From contig UCHV01000011.1 in the NCBI GenBank assembly GCA_900472395.1, forward strand, positions 525,732 through 580,990: 55,259 nt of DNA. Reading direction: 5' to 3'. The notes under the pieces are model-generated. The model ran no database searches and was not told the origin of the DNA. It worked only from the letters and a program-made list of their open reading frames with translations. Origin of the DNA: Hyphomicrobiales bacterium. Lineage in GTDB: Bacteria > Pseudomonadota > Alphaproteobacteria > Rhizobiales > Rhizobiaceae. Positions 38,088 through 48,099 of the stretch are shown in pieces. Within the stretch, counting starts at the first letter, position 1. The number at the start of each line of letters is the position of its first letter. Made by a program: the position numbers and the translations under genes.

Positions 38088-38498
38088 TCAGTGGGACCGG
38101 TTGTCCCCCTGGGCAAGCGTGATCTCCAGAAGATCATAGATCGCGTTGTCATCCTTCTCGCGATCTTCCAGTTCGCGCGCTTCCTTCATCTGATCCTCCA
38201 GCCTGTCGCCCTTGGTGCGTTCCTTGATAACCCGCACTTCCTGCGCCTTCTGGATGTCGCTGAGCTGCTTTTCCCGCACCATCAACCTGCCGAAACGGCT
38301 GGAATAATTGTGCGAGAACTGCATGTGAACCGGGGTCATGGACCCGATCGCCTCAATGACGCTTTCCTTGGACTGGTTGACCTCGACGATCTGACGGCCG
38401 GTCGCCGCCAATTCGTTTTCGGCCATCTTTTCGAGATGGCGCTGCAGGTTGACGAGGCGTTTCAGCTTTTTCGATCGGGTCAGTTCGCCGCCGGCCAT
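38088..38498 (-). CDS. FliJ-like coiled-coil flagellar protein (putative)
   Basis: The 136-residue, highly charged alpha-helical protein has two long helices (residues 5-45 and 70-125), the layout of FliJ, which links FliI/FliH to FlhA in the export apparatus. The gene starts 10 bp after fliR, in the export-gene order flhA-fliR-fliJ?. No membrane segment. Assignment rests on shape, length and position. About 140 bp lie between it and the FlgJ-like gene; nothing clear is seen there. Confidence 0.55.
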   Translation of the reverse strand: MAGGELTRSKKLKRLVNLQRHLEKMAENELAATGRQIVEVNQSKESVIEAIGSMTPVHMQFSHNYSSRFGRLMVREKQLSDIQKAQEVRVIKERTKGDRLEDQMKEARELEDREKDDNAIYDLLEITLAQGDNRSH

Positions 38499-38508
38499 GG
38501 CCCGCTCC

Positions 38509-39270
38509 TCAGAATGACGTGAAAACCGGCACGAAACCGTCGGCGAACTGCCGCACCATCGCGCCGATGGAAAGATAAAGCAGGAACAGGCCGCCGCACA
38601 AAAGGAACGGGGCCGAGATGAACGATACCGGCACCTGCGGCGCCAGCTTGTTGATGAGGCCGATGGCGATGTTGAAGATCATGCCGAACAGCAGAAACGG
38701 ACCGGCCAGACGCAGCATGATCATCGTCGAGGCACGCAGCGTGTCGGTCAGGGTGATCAGCATTTTTTGCGGCTCGATGATCGCGCCGACCGGCGTGACG
38801 CCATAGGAATCGACCAGCGCACGAAACATCACGTGGTGAAAATCCAGCATGAACAGCAGCATCAAGCCGCCGAAGCTGATCAGGTTGATCAGCTGGTTTT
38901 CGGGAAAATCCTCAAGGATATCGCTGCCGCCAGGTCCGTTGAAACCGATCGACAGGCTGATGATCGTACCGGCGAACTGCAACCCGATCACGTAGATGCG
39001 GGCGATCAGACCGTAGATGACACCGACAAACGCTTCCGACACGATGAGGCCGACATAGGCCGGCCCCGGATTTGCGACGCGCGGATAGATCGTGTCCCAC
39101 AGGACCGGCATGATGGCCATGGAGACGGCAACCGCCACCAGCAGGCGGACCTGCAACGGCAGACGGGCGCTTGAAAAGGCCGGCATGACCATGATGCAGG
39201 CGCCCATGCGGCAAAAGCAGAGGAACAGCGTCAGTATGATGCCTTGCGCGTCTATCGGGCCGCTGAACAT
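38509..39270 (-). CDS. fliR: Flagellar export apparatus membrane protein FliR
   Basis: The 253-residue protein has six membrane segments and FliR motifs: FCRMGACIMVMPAF, LLVAVAVSMAIMPVL, IGFNGPGGSDILEDFPENQL and the C-terminal LCGGLFLLYLSIG. It forms the export gate with FliP and FliQ. AAGGAATTCGATC before the ATG at 39270 sets the start; the frame extends to 39327, overlapping flhA. Confidence 0.95.
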   Translation of the reverse strand: MFSGPIDAQGIILTLFLCFCRMGACIMVMPAFSSARLPLQVRLLVAVAVSMAIMPVLWDTIYPRVANPGPAYVGLIVSEAFVGVIYGLIARIYVIGLQFAGTIISLSIGFNGPGGSDILEDFPENQLINLISFGGLMLLFMLDFHHVMFRALVDSYGVTPVGAIIEPQKMLITLTDTLRASTMIMLRLAGPFLLFGMIFNIAIGLINKLAPQVPVSFISAPFLLCGGLFLLYLSIGAMVRQFADGFVPVFTSF

Positions 39271-39323
39271 GATCGAATTCCTTGATGACGGTATCAGGCG
39301 CGGTCCAGTGCCGCGCCCGGCCG

Positions 39324-41411
39324 TCACGAGATGGCGCCGAGGATCTTGATCTCCAGCCCCTTGGCCAGTTCCACATGGGAAAGGACCGGAAGCGTTGCGA
39401 ACAGTCGCTCGATGATCATGCGCACATAGGAGCGTGTTTCCGGCGACGTGACAAGAACGAATGGCAGGCCGCGATCCATGAATTCACGGATTGTTTGGCT
39501 GGCCTGCTCGGAAAATTCTTCCAGCGCGCGCGGATCGATATCGAATTCGATGACTTCGCCCTTGGCATCGCGCTTGAGCGCCTGATGGAAGATCATGTCC
39601 CACTTGCTGCCGAGACGCAGCACGCGCAACACGCCATTGTCTGCCAGGTCGCCGCAAAGTTGCTGCGACATGCGAACGCGAACATGTTCGACGATCTGCT
39701 CGGTCTTGCGGACATGCGGGGCAAGTTCGGCCACGGCTTCGAGGATGAGATGCAGGTTGCGGATCGAGACACGCTCGGCAAGCAGGAGCTTCAACACCGC
39801 CTGCAGGCCCGAATAGGACATGTGCGACGAGCAGATCTCGTCGGCCAGCTTCTTGTATTCCGGGTCCATGCGATCGATGAGGATCTTCAGGTCCTTGTAG
39901 GACAAAAGCTGCGGCAGATTGTTGCGGATGACTTCGGAGAGATGGGTCAGGACAACCGAGACGTTGTCGATCGGGTGAAAACCCTCGCGCTTCAGGTCTT
40001 CGGCAAAGTTTTCCAGGATCGCCACCGCCGGCATGCCGAAGGCGGGTTCGCGGATGTCGTCGCCCGGGATGGAAGGCTTGCGGCCGGAACCGGTGACCAC
40101 GATGACATCGCCGACGCGCAGCGTGTTGGACGCGATGGTCGTACCGTGGATACGGATCTGGTAGGATTTTTCGGGGATGGAGATATCGTCGGCGACCTTG
40201 ATCTCCGGCACGACGAAACCGTACTGGCTGGCGAATTTCTTTCGCATCTTGCCGACGCGGAAGGCCAGTTCCTGATGGGCTCCGAGCAGACGGGTGGAGA
40301 CCTGCTTGCCGAGTGCGAGTTCGATTTCAGCCGTCTTCAGCGCCGACTTGACCGAATCTCTTTCGGCTTCCTTGGTCTGGACGACCTTCTTTTCCTCGCT
40401 TTCGCGCAGAAGCTGATTTTCCGCCTCTGCCTGACGCGGAATGTACCAGGCGCCAAAGCCCATCGCAGTGCCAAGCGCCAGGAAGGGCAGCATCGGCAGG
40501 CCCGGCACGAGCGCCAGAACCGCCATCAGACCGGCCGACATGGCAAGCGCGCGCGGATAACCGCCGAGCTGTTCGGCCAGCGCCTTGTCCGTCGGACCCG
40601 AAGTGCCGCCGCGCGACACCAGAAGGCCGGCTGCGAGCGATACGATCAGCGCCGGGATCTGCGAAACGATACCGTCGCCGACGGAAAGCTTCACGAACAC
40701 GTCGGCTGCTTCGGTGATTTCCATGCCGTGGCGGAAATAACCGATGATGATGCCGCCGAAGATGTTGATGGCGGTGATGATCAGGCCGGCGATCGCATCG
40801 CCGCGTACGAATTTCGAGGCACCGTCCATGGCGCCGAAGAACATGCTTTCTTCTTCGAGCTCGGAACGGCGGCGCTGCGCTTCCTTCTCGTCGATCGTGC
40901 CGGCGGCAAGGTCGGCGTCGATCGACATCTGCTTGCCGGGAATACCGTCGAGGGTGAAGCGGGCGCCGACTTCCGCGATACGGGTGGCGCCCTTGGTGAT
41001 GACGATGAAGTTGACGGTCACGAGGATCAGGAAGACGATCAGACCGATCAGGAAGTCGCCCGACATCACAAGGTTGGCGAAGCCGGCGATAACACCGCCG
41101 GCAGCATCATGCCCTTGGTGACCATGCGAGAGAATGACACGCGTCGTCGCAATGTTGAGCGACAGGCGCACCATGGTCGAAATCAGCAGAATGGTCGGGA
41201 AGGACGAGAAATCCAGCGGTTTCTGGATCCACAGGGCCACCATCAGGATCAGCACCGAAAAGGCGATCGAGAAAGCCAGGCCGAGGTCGATCAGAAAGGT
41301 CGGGATCGGCAGGAAAAGGATGCACAGGATCGCGATGATACCGAGCGCGAGGCCGATATCGCGGCCGTTAGGAGCCACTTTCGGAATGGAGAGTGCAGGT
41401 GGTTGCGCCAT
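39324..41411 (-). CDS. flhA: Flagellar export apparatus protein FlhA
   Basis: The 695-residue FlhA has eight membrane segments in the first 320 residues with the FHIPEP signature ([35 protein letters not shown]) and a large cytoplasmic C-terminal domain (from about residue 350) that docks chaperone-substrate complexes. It forms the nonameric export ring in the basal body. It lies between fliQ and fliR; 110 bp upstream are non-coding. Confidence 0.97.
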   Translation of the reverse strand: MAQPPALSIPKVAPNGRDIGLALGIIAILCILFLPIPTFLIDLGLAFSIAFSVLILMVALWIQKPLDFSSFPTILLISTMVRLSLNIATTRVILSHGHQGHDAAGGVIAGFANLVMSGDFLIGLIVFLILVTVNFIVITKGATRIAEVGARFTLDGIPGKQMSIDADLAAGTIDEKEAQRRRSELEEESMFFGAMDGASKFVRGDAIAGLIITAINIFGGIIIGYFRHGMEITEAADVFVKLSVGDGIVSQIPALIVSLAAGLLVSRGGTSGPTDKALAEQLGGYPRALAMSAGLMAVLALVPGLPMLPFLALGTAMGFGAWYIPRQAEAENQLLRESEEKKVVQTKEAERDSVKSALKTAEIELALGKQVSTRLLGAHQELAFRVGKMRKKFASQYGFVVPEIKVADDISIPEKSYQIRIHGTTIASNTLRVGDVIVVTGSGRKPSIPGDDIREPAFGMPAVAILENFAEDLKREGFHPIDNVSVVLTHLSEVIRNNLPQLLSYKDLKILIDRMDPEYKKLADEICSSHMSYSGLQAVLKLLLAERVSIRNLHLILEAVAELAPHVRKTEQIVEHVRVRMSQQLCGDLADNGVLRVLRLGSKWDMIFHQALKRDAKGEVIEFDIDPRALEEFSEQASQTIREFMDRGLPFVLVTSPETRSYVRMIIERLFATLPVLSHVELAKGLEIKILGAIS

Positions 41412-41521
41412 GGGTCTTCCGTCTCTTCATGAGAAGGCGACAGGGTACACAACCCTGCCAGTTCACCATGCGTATTAGAGAGCGAAGCTTGCGCGAGGAT
41501 GGCCCGCGCGACAACGCCGGA

Positions 41522-41788
41522 TCAGAAACCCGACTGGACGCGCGAGAATACCATTTCTGCGAAGAGATAGACCTGACCACCGATAAAGGGTGCCGAAATG
41601 GCGATGGTCAGCAGGATGGCGACGATCTTCGGAACGAAGGTCAGCGTCATTTCCTGGATCTGCGTCAGTGCCTGCAGGAAGGCGATGCCGACGCCGACGA
41701 CCATCGCCGCAAGAACGGCGGGGCCGGAAGCGAGCAGGACCGTCCTGATCGCTGCCTGCAGGATCTCCAGGGCGTCGGCTTCATTCAT
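41522..41788 (-). CDS. fliQ: Flagellar export apparatus protein FliQ
   Basis: The 88-residue two-helix membrane protein has NEADALEILQAAIRTVLL and IAFLQALTQIQEMTLTFVPK, the standard FliQ layout. GAGAGCTCCG precedes the ATG. It is part of the FliPQR gate. Confidence 0.95.
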   Translation of the reverse strand: MNEADALEILQAAIRTVLLASGPAVLAAMVVGVGIAFLQALTQIQEMTLTFVPKIVAILLTIAISAPFIGGQVYLFAEMVFSRVQSGF

Positions 41789-41827
41789 CGGAGCTCTCCG
41801 AGCCGCGAATCATCCGCGACCGTATTA

Positions 41828-42355
41828 TCAGCCCGTTGTACCTTGGGTGTCTTGGCCCGTCGAGGCCTCCTGCTGGTCCTGGGTGGTCGTTTCCGGCTTC
41901 TTTATCTCGGTGTCTGAAACAACCACGCCGGCCTGCCACAGAACCTTGTCGCCCTTTTCGGTGACGGCAATGACGCCATCGGCATAGACCTGGACTTCCT
42001 TGACCTTGCCCATGGTCTTGTCGTCGGCGCTCATGACGTATTTGCCCACGAGATCACCGGCCTTGGTCAGCGCTTCCGCCTGAAGCATGCTCTTCAGATG
42101 CTTGTTGGTCTGGATCGTCTGCTCGACCTGGGAGAACGACGCCAGCTGCGAAAGCTGCTCCGTTGCATCCATGGGCTTCGTCGGATCCTGATTTTTCATC
42201 TGGGCGACCAGCAGCTTGAGAAAGCTGTCGTAGTTCAGGCTGGCCTTGTTGGAGTCGGTATTGGAGGCACCGGCATTCGCCCAGGGGTTGGATGCCGTGG
42301 CGGTATCGACTTTGGAAGTCGTCGACGTCGTGCTGGCAGTGGGGTCTACCGCCAT
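41828..42355 (-). CDS. flgD: Flagellar hook capping protein FlgD
   Basis: The 175-residue FlgD has a Ser/Thr-rich start, then the capping motif [20 protein letters not shown] and [17 protein letters not shown] near residues 42-80. It lacks the longer C-terminal FLG/FnIII part of enteric FlgD, as usual in rhizobia. It guides FlgE assembly and overlaps flbT by 10 bp, indicating coupling. Confidence 0.95.
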   Translation of the reverse strand: MAVDPTASTTSTTSKVDTATASNPWANAGASNTDSNKASLNYDSFLKLLVAQMKNQDPTKPMDATEQLSQLASFSQVEQTIQTNKHLKSMLQAEALTKAGDLVGKYVMSADDKTMGKVKEVQVYADGVIAVTEKGDKVLWQAGVVVSDTEIKKPETTTQDQQEASTGQDTQGTTG

Positions 42356-42795
42356 GGCGCGATTTCCTTGCGAATGTTCTCGACCATCGCCGGCGCAATC
42401 TCGTGATTGTTGAGGATGCGGTCTTCGGTCGGATAGAGGTTGCGGATGGCCTTCAATGCGTCGAAGGCGCGGCCGGAAGCGACCATGGCGTCGATGCGCT
42501 TGAGTTCAGCCAGCACGTCGGCGTCCTGGAAGCAGGTCAACAGCATGGCGATCGACTTCTTGAACATCGCCGTCGACTGATCCTTGCCTTCCGGGTTGAT
42601 CAGGATCATCTGGGCGATGAAGTAAAGCTGACGCAGCGGCGTGGTGGCGTCCTGCGGCTGCAGAACGTGGTTTTCGAGAAGGAACGTGACGTCGTTCAGG
42701 AATTCCAGAGCAACCTTACGATCGACGCGCAGAACCGCACCATTGATGAAGATTCGTTCGCCGGACTTGAGCGAGATGCGCAGAGTGCTTTTCAT
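42346..42795 (-). CDS. flbT: Flagellin post-transcriptional regulator FlbT
   Basis: The 149-residue protein has [39 protein letters not shown] and [14 protein letters not shown]. In Caulobacter FlbT binds flagellin mRNA leader and limits its translation. It overlaps flaF by 4 bp and flgD by 10 bp. Confidence 0.95.
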   Translation of the reverse strand: MKSTLRISLKSGERIFINGAVLRVDRKVALEFLNDVTFLLENHVLQPQDATTPLRQLYFIAQMILINPEGKDQSTAMFKKSIAMLLTCFQDADVLAELKRIDAMVASGRAFDALKAIRNLYPTEDRILNNHEIAPAMVENIRKEIAPWR

Positions 42796-43139
42796 TTAAT
42801 GCCATCCCTGATGATGGTGGTTACGTCGATAATGCCTTGGAAATTCTGAGACTCGCGTCTTCTGATCTTCTCGCATTCCTTCAAGATCCAGATCGCGATG
42901 GAGATAAGATTTGCACGCAGCTCGGTGTTCAGTTCGTTTTCCGGCTGCCGGAGGTCTTCGATGAACCGGATCCATACGCGCCGCGTGTAGAACAGGGCCT
43001 CGATCGTGGCCCGAGAGTAATCATTTTCAGCGAGAGCGGCCTGAAGGAGTTCGATCGAGCGATCGAGCGTCTGCCGTTCACGCGCTTTGGCGTCGGCGAC
43101 ATCATCCTTCATGATCTCGGCATATGAAAATTGGAACAT
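42792..43139 (-). CDS. flaF: Flagellar biosynthesis regulator FlaF
   Basis: The 115-residue protein [14 protein letters not shown]... has the conserved [14 protein letters not shown] and [11 protein letters not shown]. FlaF promotes flagellin translation or export, opposing FlbT. It is the partner gene directly upstream of flbT. Confidence 0.95.
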   Translation of the reverse strand: MFQFSYAEIMKDDVADAKARERQTLDRSIELLQAALAENDYSRATIEALFYTRRVWIRFIEDLRQPENELNTELRANLISIAIWILKECEKIRRRESQNFQGIIDVTTIIRDGIK

Positions 43140-43165
43140 TCATGTACCCTTTATTTTCAATTACT

Positions 43166-43186
43166 TACCTTTTCTCATGAAAGGTA
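43166..43186 (-). repeat. Inverted repeat at the flgL-flaF junction
   Basis: TACCTTT (43166-43172) and AAAGGTA (43180-43186) flank the flgL stop codon. The minus strand lacks a U tract, so it is more likely a stabilising or attenuating hairpin between flgL and flaF than a terminator. Confidence 0.45.
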
Positions 43187-44206
43187 GTTAACTAGGCTTA
43201 GCTTCTGGATCCTCGAGGTCAGGGTGTAAGATGCTTCCAAGAGTGATTGCAGCGCGCTGACCCGGGTAGATGCCTCATAGGCATCGACACCCTGCAGTTC
43301 ATTGATATGAGTTTCGATGATCACCTTCTGGTCGGAGAGCGATTCCGTCGCCTTTTTGACGCGCTCGGTGGAGAGGCCAATGCTTGAGCGCTGGTCGTTG
43401 ATGCCGGAAATTGCCTGGCCGATCGCCGCAGTGGCGCTGTCGGTCACTGCCTTGCGGGTCTGCTCCGGAACATCATTGGTCAGGAATTTCGTCGAAACCA
43501 CCGAAGCGAAAACAAACGCCCGGAAACCCTTGCTGTTGGCATTGGTCGAGGTATCGATCACTTCCGTGGCGCTGATGCGCGAGGTGATGTTGGAATCGCT
43601 GGCTTTCGAAACGTTGGCAGACCAGAAAGCGTCGTCGGCGAACTTTACCTGAAGGTCGCCCAGGAAGTTCGTCATCTGCGTCGGCGTCATGTTGGCCGGG
43701 GTTGGATAACCCTGGGCAACACGAAAGTCATCGACTGCCTGGCCGAGACCCGCCGTCTGCTCATAGGGCAGCATTGGCCGGACATCGCTGTTGGTGCCGG
43801 AGAACAGATATTCGCCGCTGACCGAGGTATTGGCCACATCCACGAAGGAATTGAGTGCCGAAGTGATCGTCGAGCGCGCCACGTCGAGCGTTGTCGAGCT
43901 ACCGCTCAGGCCGACCAGCGAGTCCATGACGGACTGGCCGATTTTGGAGAGCTGGCCAAGCGCTTCTTCCGACGACGTCAGACGCTGCGTTGCGATGGAA
44001 TTGGTGGTCATCTGCGATTCGATGCGCAGCATGTCACGGCTGAGATCGAGGCTGCGAGACGTCTTTGCACCGAGTTCGACGCCGAGGTCGGCGTGGACAC
44101 CGGTGGTGACCTCTTTATTGGCCTTCGCCAGGTCGTTCTGCGCTTTTGCCATGGTTTGCAAAAGCGTGGTCTGGACGGAATGCGTGGAGCTAAAGGTGGT
44201 CTTCAT
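43175..44206 (-). CDS. flgL: Flagellar hook-filament junction protein FlgL
   Basis: The 343-residue flagellin-superfamily protein has the N-terminal D0/D1 segment (MKTTFSSTHSVQTTLLQTM) and C-terminal helix. It forms the second junction zone between hook and filament. The start at 44206 is 2 bp beyond the flgK stop; the frame is also open at 44212. N-terminal and C-terminal regions are conserved and the centre is divergent. Confidence 0.92.
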   Translation of the reverse strand: MKTTFSSTHSVQTTLLQTMAKAQNDLAKANKEVTTGVHADLGVELGAKTSRSLDLSRDMLRIESQMTTNSIATQRLTSSEEALGQLSKIGQSVMDSLVGLSGSSTTLDVARSTITSALNSFVDVANTSVSGEYLFSGTNSDVRPMLPYEQTAGLGQAVDDFRVAQGYPTPANMTPTQMTNFLGDLQVKFADDAFWSANVSKASDSNITSRISATEVIDTSTNANSKGFRAFVFASVVSTKFLTNDVPEQTRKAVTDSATAAIGQAISGINDQRSSIGLSTERVKKATESLSDQKVIIETHINELQGVDAYEASTRVSALQSLLEASYTLTSRIQKLSLVNYLS

Positions 44207-44208
44207 GA

Positions 44209-45732
44209 TCAACCCGCTGCGTTCAGAAGCGCACTCATCATCTCATCGATGGTGCTTACGAGCTTCGTTGCTGCCTTGTAAGATTGCTCGATGTCGAGAA
44301 GCAGCGAAAGCTCTTCATCGAGGCTGACGCCCGTCTCGCTGGACAGGGCTTCCGCAGAGCGAGCCTGCATTGCGGATTTGACTTCCGTGGCCGCGGCCGA
44401 GGAACTGCGCAGGCTTTCCAGCCAGCCGGTCGAATCCGAGGCGTAGGACATCAGGTCCTTTTGGGTACCACCTGAGATTTCATCAAAGCCCTGCTTAGCC
44501 TGCATCATCACGACATATCTGTCGAGGAGCGCGGAGTAGCTAGAGTCGTTATTGGTATTCCATTTGTAACCAGGGCCGTTCATCCCGCCGTCGCGGATCA
44601 AAGTTGGCACACCTGTCGGAGGAACAAGTGCAGAATTGACCATGATCCTGGCACCAAGATTCGTGAAACCAGGCTTATCTACGTCCGGGATACCGTCTCC
44701 ATTGATGTCGACCTTGACGATGCCTGGAGGAACGTTGAACTGCTCGACGCCAGAAGCATCTTTGTGCGTGAAAAGCCCCGCAACCGCGCCGAACGTGCCC
44801 TTGGGATCGGACGGCAGGGTTTCGGCAAACGACTTGATGAGGCCGCGCGCCATCTCGTCCAGCTGGGCCTGATATTGCGGAGCGACACCATCCCGGATCT
44901 GGCGAAGTGCCTGCAGCGAACCGCTGGCATTGGTATCGCCACCCACGCCTGCCTTCAGCTCGACACCGTCGATCGTGATCGGCTGGCCTTCGATGTCTGC
45001 GGTATAGGTGGTGGTTGGAACAAAACCGACCTTGCGCGGAATGGTCTCGAACAGCGTCGTGCCATCGGTCGTGTAGAGCGCCATGTCGTTGCCGGTGCGG
45101 ATCGTCGAGGAAACGCCGACGATTTCGGACATCTGCTTGACGAGCATGTCGCGCTTGTCGAGCGCGTCATTGTCCTGCTTGCCGAGCGCCGCTGCCTGCA
45201 CGACTGCAGTATTGGCGGTATCGAATTCGCTGAGCAGGCCGTTGAGCTTATCGACCTGGGTCTTGATTTCGGCATCCGCACGGGAACGGATCGCCTGAAC
45301 TTCGTTGGACGTCGTGTTCAGCGTGTTGACGACATCCTGGGCCGACGAGACCACGGTTGCCGCCAGCGTCGATTCGCTCGGCTTGGCGGCATAAGCGCCG
45401 ATATTGTTGAGCAAGGTCGTCATTTTCTTGCTCATCGACGTTTCGTAACCGTTGCCGCCCAGCAGGCTGCGGATCTCTTCGAGACCCTTGGCAAGCGTCG
45501 ACTGGCCGCTGGCCAGCGACGTGCTGGTGATCGACTGTCTCAGCAAAGGTTCGTTTTGCTCGCGCGATATCGTGGCGATCAGCGCCCCATTACCAGAGCT
45601 TGCCAGTACCGCAGTGCGCTTCGCATAGTTGGCGTTCTGGGTATTGGCAATGTTCGTCGACGTCACCGACGTTTGTGTGCCGGTGTTGCTGAAGATCTGC
45701 TTGGTGGTGGAAAGCGCTGAACTTATCGACAT
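44209..45732 (-). CDS. flgK: Flagellar hook-associated protein FlgK
   Basis: The 507-residue HAP1 protein starts with MSISSALSTTKQIFSNTG and has SLLGGNGYETSMSKKMTTLL in the D1 region. The C-terminus SLDEELSLLLDIEQSYKAAT is characteristic of FlgK. It forms the first junction ring on the hook. Confidence 0.94.
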   Translation of the reverse strand: MSISSALSTTKQIFSNTGTQTSVTSTNIANTQNANYAKRTAVLASSGNGALIATISREQNEPLLRQSITSTSLASGQSTLAKGLEEIRSLLGGNGYETSMSKKMTTLLNNIGAYAAKPSESTLAATVVSSAQDVVNTLNTTSNEVQAIRSRADAEIKTQVDKLNGLLSEFDTANTAVVQAAALGKQDNDALDKRDMLVKQMSEIVGVSSTIRTGNDMALYTTDGTTLFETIPRKVGFVPTTTYTADIEGQPITIDGVELKAGVGGDTNASGSLQALRQIRDGVAPQYQAQLDEMARGLIKSFAETLPSDPKGTFGAVAGLFTHKDASGVEQFNVPPGIVKVDINGDGIPDVDKPGFTNLGARIMVNSALVPPTGVPTLIRDGGMNGPGYKWNTNNDSSYSALLDRYVVMMQAKQGFDEISGGTQKDLMSYASDSTGWLESLRSSSAAATEVKSAMQARSAEALSSETGVSLDEELSLLLDIEQSYKAATKLVSTIDEMMSALLNAAG

Positions 45733-45765
45733 CTATCTAACCTTTGCGGAGATCATGTCCGCGGT

Positions 45766-46974
45766 TTATCTCTTCAGGTTGACCAGGGTTTCGAGAAGTT
45801 CGGAACCGGTCTGGAAGACCTTGGAGTTGGCGGTGTAATTACGTTGCGCTTCAATCATGCCGGTCAGTTCCTGACCGATATCGACGTTGGAGTCTTCGAG
45901 GGCGCTGGACAGGATCGAGCCGTAGCCGCTGTTGCCTGCGTACCCCATGACGATGACGCCCGAGTCGTTGCTCTGCGAATAGACGTTGCCTTCGCGCGGC
46001 GTCAGGTTGTTGGGGCTCTGCACGTTCGCCATGGCGATACGATAGGCCGGCATCGACTTGCCGTTCTTGTAGAGAATGGAAACGACGCCGTCCTTGCTGA
46101 TCGCAACCTTGTCGACCGCGCTTGCGCCCTGGCCGTTGATGTTGCCCTTGATCGAATAGGCCGCACCGAGCTGGGACATGTCACGGACATCGACGCTCAG
46201 CGGGTTCAGCTGTGCGCCTGCAATGGTCAGGCCGGTGCTGGCGACGAGGCCGCTGGCAGGCGTGGTCAGCTTGCCGTTTGCATCGAATCTGAGTGCATGC
46301 GAACCGAGCGCGTGAACCGTGCCCACGTCGTCCTTGTAGCTGATGTCCAGCGTCCAGTCGTTGTCGGCATTCTTGGTGTATTTCAGATCCAGCAGACGCG
46401 AATTGCCCTGGCTGTCGTAAGCCACGAGCGAAGACGACTTGCTGTAGCCAATCGCTTCGCCGGACGGCAGGTTGCCGGAGACGACACCGGTCGTCGAAGG
46501 CGTCGAGCTCATGCCGCCAGCCTGGACGTTGACTTCAGCCAGACCATCGAAACCGTTGATGACGATCGTCGGATCTGTCGTCGACGAGTAGGGATAACCC
46601 ATCAGCGTAAAGCCGGCCGCATTCTTCAGCGTGCCGTCGGGCTGAACTTCGAAATTGCCGGCGCGTGTCAGGTAGTTCGACTTGTCGGCGCCGCTGACGA
46701 TGAAGAAACCTTCGCCGTTGATGGCAAGATCCGTCGAGGAGGTCGTGTAGGTAAACGCGCCCTGGCTGTTGATCGAATAACGCACCGTGGTGTTGACGCC
46801 ACCCGAATTGTACGAGCCGTTCGAAGACGGCAGGATCATCGACGAGAACTGCGTCGAAGCCTTTTTGTAGCCGACGGTGCTCGAGTTGGCGATGTTGTCA
46901 CCGACCGTGCTCAGTCGGTTCGCCTGCGCGTTCATCCCGGACACACCCGTCCGCATTGTTCCGTAAAGGCTCAT
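45766..46974 (-). CDS. flgE: Flagellar hook protein FlgE
   Basis: The 402-residue hook subunit has the axial-protein N-terminus (MSLYGTMRTGVSGMNAQANR, NIANSSTVGYKK) and C-terminus (TGMIEAQRNYTANSKVFQTG). It probably has its own promoter in the 173 bp between it and rem. No TTAA-type site was seen there. Confidence 0.96.
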   Translation of the reverse strand: MSLYGTMRTGVSGMNAQANRLSTVGDNIANSSTVGYKKASTQFSSMILPSSNGSYNSGGVNTTVRYSINSQGAFTYTTSSTDLAINGEGFFIVSGADKSNYLTRAGNFEVQPDGTLKNAAGFTLMGYPYSSTTDPTIVINGFDGLAEVNVQAGGMSSTPSTTGVVSGNLPSGEAIGYSKSSSLVAYDSQGNSRLLDLKYTKNADNDWTLDISYKDDVGTVHALGSHALRFDANGKLTTPASGLVASTGLTIAGAQLNPLSVDVRDMSQLGAAYSIKGNINGQGASAVDKVAISKDGVVSILYKNGKSMPAYRIAMANVQSPNNLTPREGNVYSQSNDSGVIVMGYAGNSGYGSILSSALEDSNVDIGQELTGMIEAQRNYTANSKVFQTGSELLETLVNLKR

Positions 46975-47090
46975 CTCAAATCCTCGTTTTGCCTATGCTG
47001 GTGACCCTAGATGACGGGCCTTGCGTGAAGCTGTCTGTTTTGGGCTTTGCGGTGGGTTTCGATCAGCGCCCGCTACATTTCCAAAAACGA

Positions 47091-47122
47091 AAAAAGCCGG
47101 CATCCAATTTTGGACACCGGCT
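47091..47122 (-). terminator. Intrinsic terminator of rem
   Basis: Imperfect stem AGCCGG-x-TCCAA / TTGGA-x-CCGGCT (47095-47122), followed on the minus strand by a T6 tract. It ends rem transcription 26 bp after its stop and separates it from flgE. Confidence 0.85.
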
Positions 47123-47147
47123 CTTTTAATTCATTAAATTCAGTAAT

Positions 47148-47819
47148 TTAGTTCCAGTCGATGCAATAGCCCAGGAAGCGCTTGGAATCGACCGGGTCGA
47201 AGCCGAGCTTCTTGCGCAGCTTCTTGCGAAGCTTGCTGATGTGGCTCTCGACGACGTTCTCTTCGACCTCTTCGTCGAAGATGCCGTAGATGGCGTTGAA
47301 GATCTGGGTCTTCGAAACGCGACGGCCACGGTTGGCAATCAGATATTCGAGGATGCGGCGCTCGCGGCGCGGCAATGCGAATATTTCACCGTTGATTTCC
47401 GGGTCACGACCATCCGAGAAGACGCGGATCGCGCCGACATCCGTATGGGTGGACAGTGCCTTCAGACGGCGACGGATCGCCGCTGCGCGAGCCAAAATCT
47501 CGCGCGGGTGGACAGGCTTGCGCACCACGTCGTCGACGCCGCTGTCGAACAACGCCAGTGTTGCTTCCAGCGAATGCTGGTCGCTGACTGCGATGACCGG
47601 AGCCTGCGAACGATCGCGGATAGCCCGCGGCAGTTCGAGCGCCCGTTCGCTCTGTCCAATCAAAAATGCTTCCACCGCCGCTATGTCGGTATCCGCTGCT
47701 GTGTTGACCCACTCACCGAACTCGCTCGGGTCGAAACCCGTAGAGGGCACACCCTCACGTCCAAAAAGGGAAGTGTACCCTTCTTTCACCAGTTCACGTT
47801 CATCAACCACTACGATCAT
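47148..47819 (-). CDS. rem: OmpR-type motility regulator Rem
   Basis: The 223-residue protein has a receiver-like domain (1-115) and an OmpR-type winged-helix domain (about 125-223; [33 protein letters not shown]). The receiver keeps the acidic pair (Asp6-Glu7) and the Lys in VRKPVHP, but Glu50 occupies the place of the phosphorylatable Asp. This fits an activator not controlled by conventional phosphorylation. Rem activates class II/III flagellar genes in Sinorhizobium. The position between the transglycosylase and flgE matches that genome. A CtrA-type site lies 93 bp upstream. Confidence 0.92.
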   Translation of the reverse strand: MIVVVDERELVKEGYTSLFGREGVPSTGFDPSEFGEWVNTAADTDIAAVEAFLIGQSERALELPRAIRDRSQAPVIAVSDQHSLEATLALFDSGVDDVVRKPVHPREILARAAAIRRRLKALSTHTDVGAIRVFSDGRDPEINGEIFALPRRERRILEYLIANRGRRVSKTQIFNAIYGIFDEEVEENVVESHISKLRKKLRKKLGFDPVDSKRFLGYCIDWN

Positions 47820-47911
47820 TCGTCCGCCTCCGAATCACTGTGGCACCTCGATGTGGCAATGGATACGAATCGAGCGAATCTCGAACAACTGGGTAAAATT
47901 AACCATGGATT

Positions 47912-47926
47912 TTAATAGTTGATTAA
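47912..47926. promoter_or_regulatory. CtrA-box consensus upstream of rem
   Basis: TTAA (47912-47915), 7 nt, TTAA (47923-47926), 93-107 bp before the rem start. Another TTAA at 47899-47902 precedes it by 9 nt, and a near match TTAA-N7-TAAA lies at 47998-48012. This accounts for the AT-rich centre of the 280-bp gap between rem and the transglycosylase gene. Confidence 0.6.
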
Positions 47927-48099
47927 GACTGTTGCCGCGATTTGCACTACATCTAGTGGTACCGCAAAAATTGCGCACAAATTTTCAGTGGAAAAAGTTA
48001 ATGACTGCTAAAATTAGCCTTGCTTGACACAATGAGGCCAAAACGAGAACACATTCCGCTGTGCCGCCGAAGCCGCCATCGTCAATCAACTGAAAATAG

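Noticed and set aside
39282..41432. A 716-codon open frame on the plus strand opposite flhA
   Set aside because: It is a shadow of flhA; composition is His/Asp/Arg rich with no recognisable domain.
47126..47137. Two TTAA elements near the rem 3' end as a CtrA box
   Set aside because: The gap is 4 nt, not 7, and the site is in the terminator region downstream of rem.
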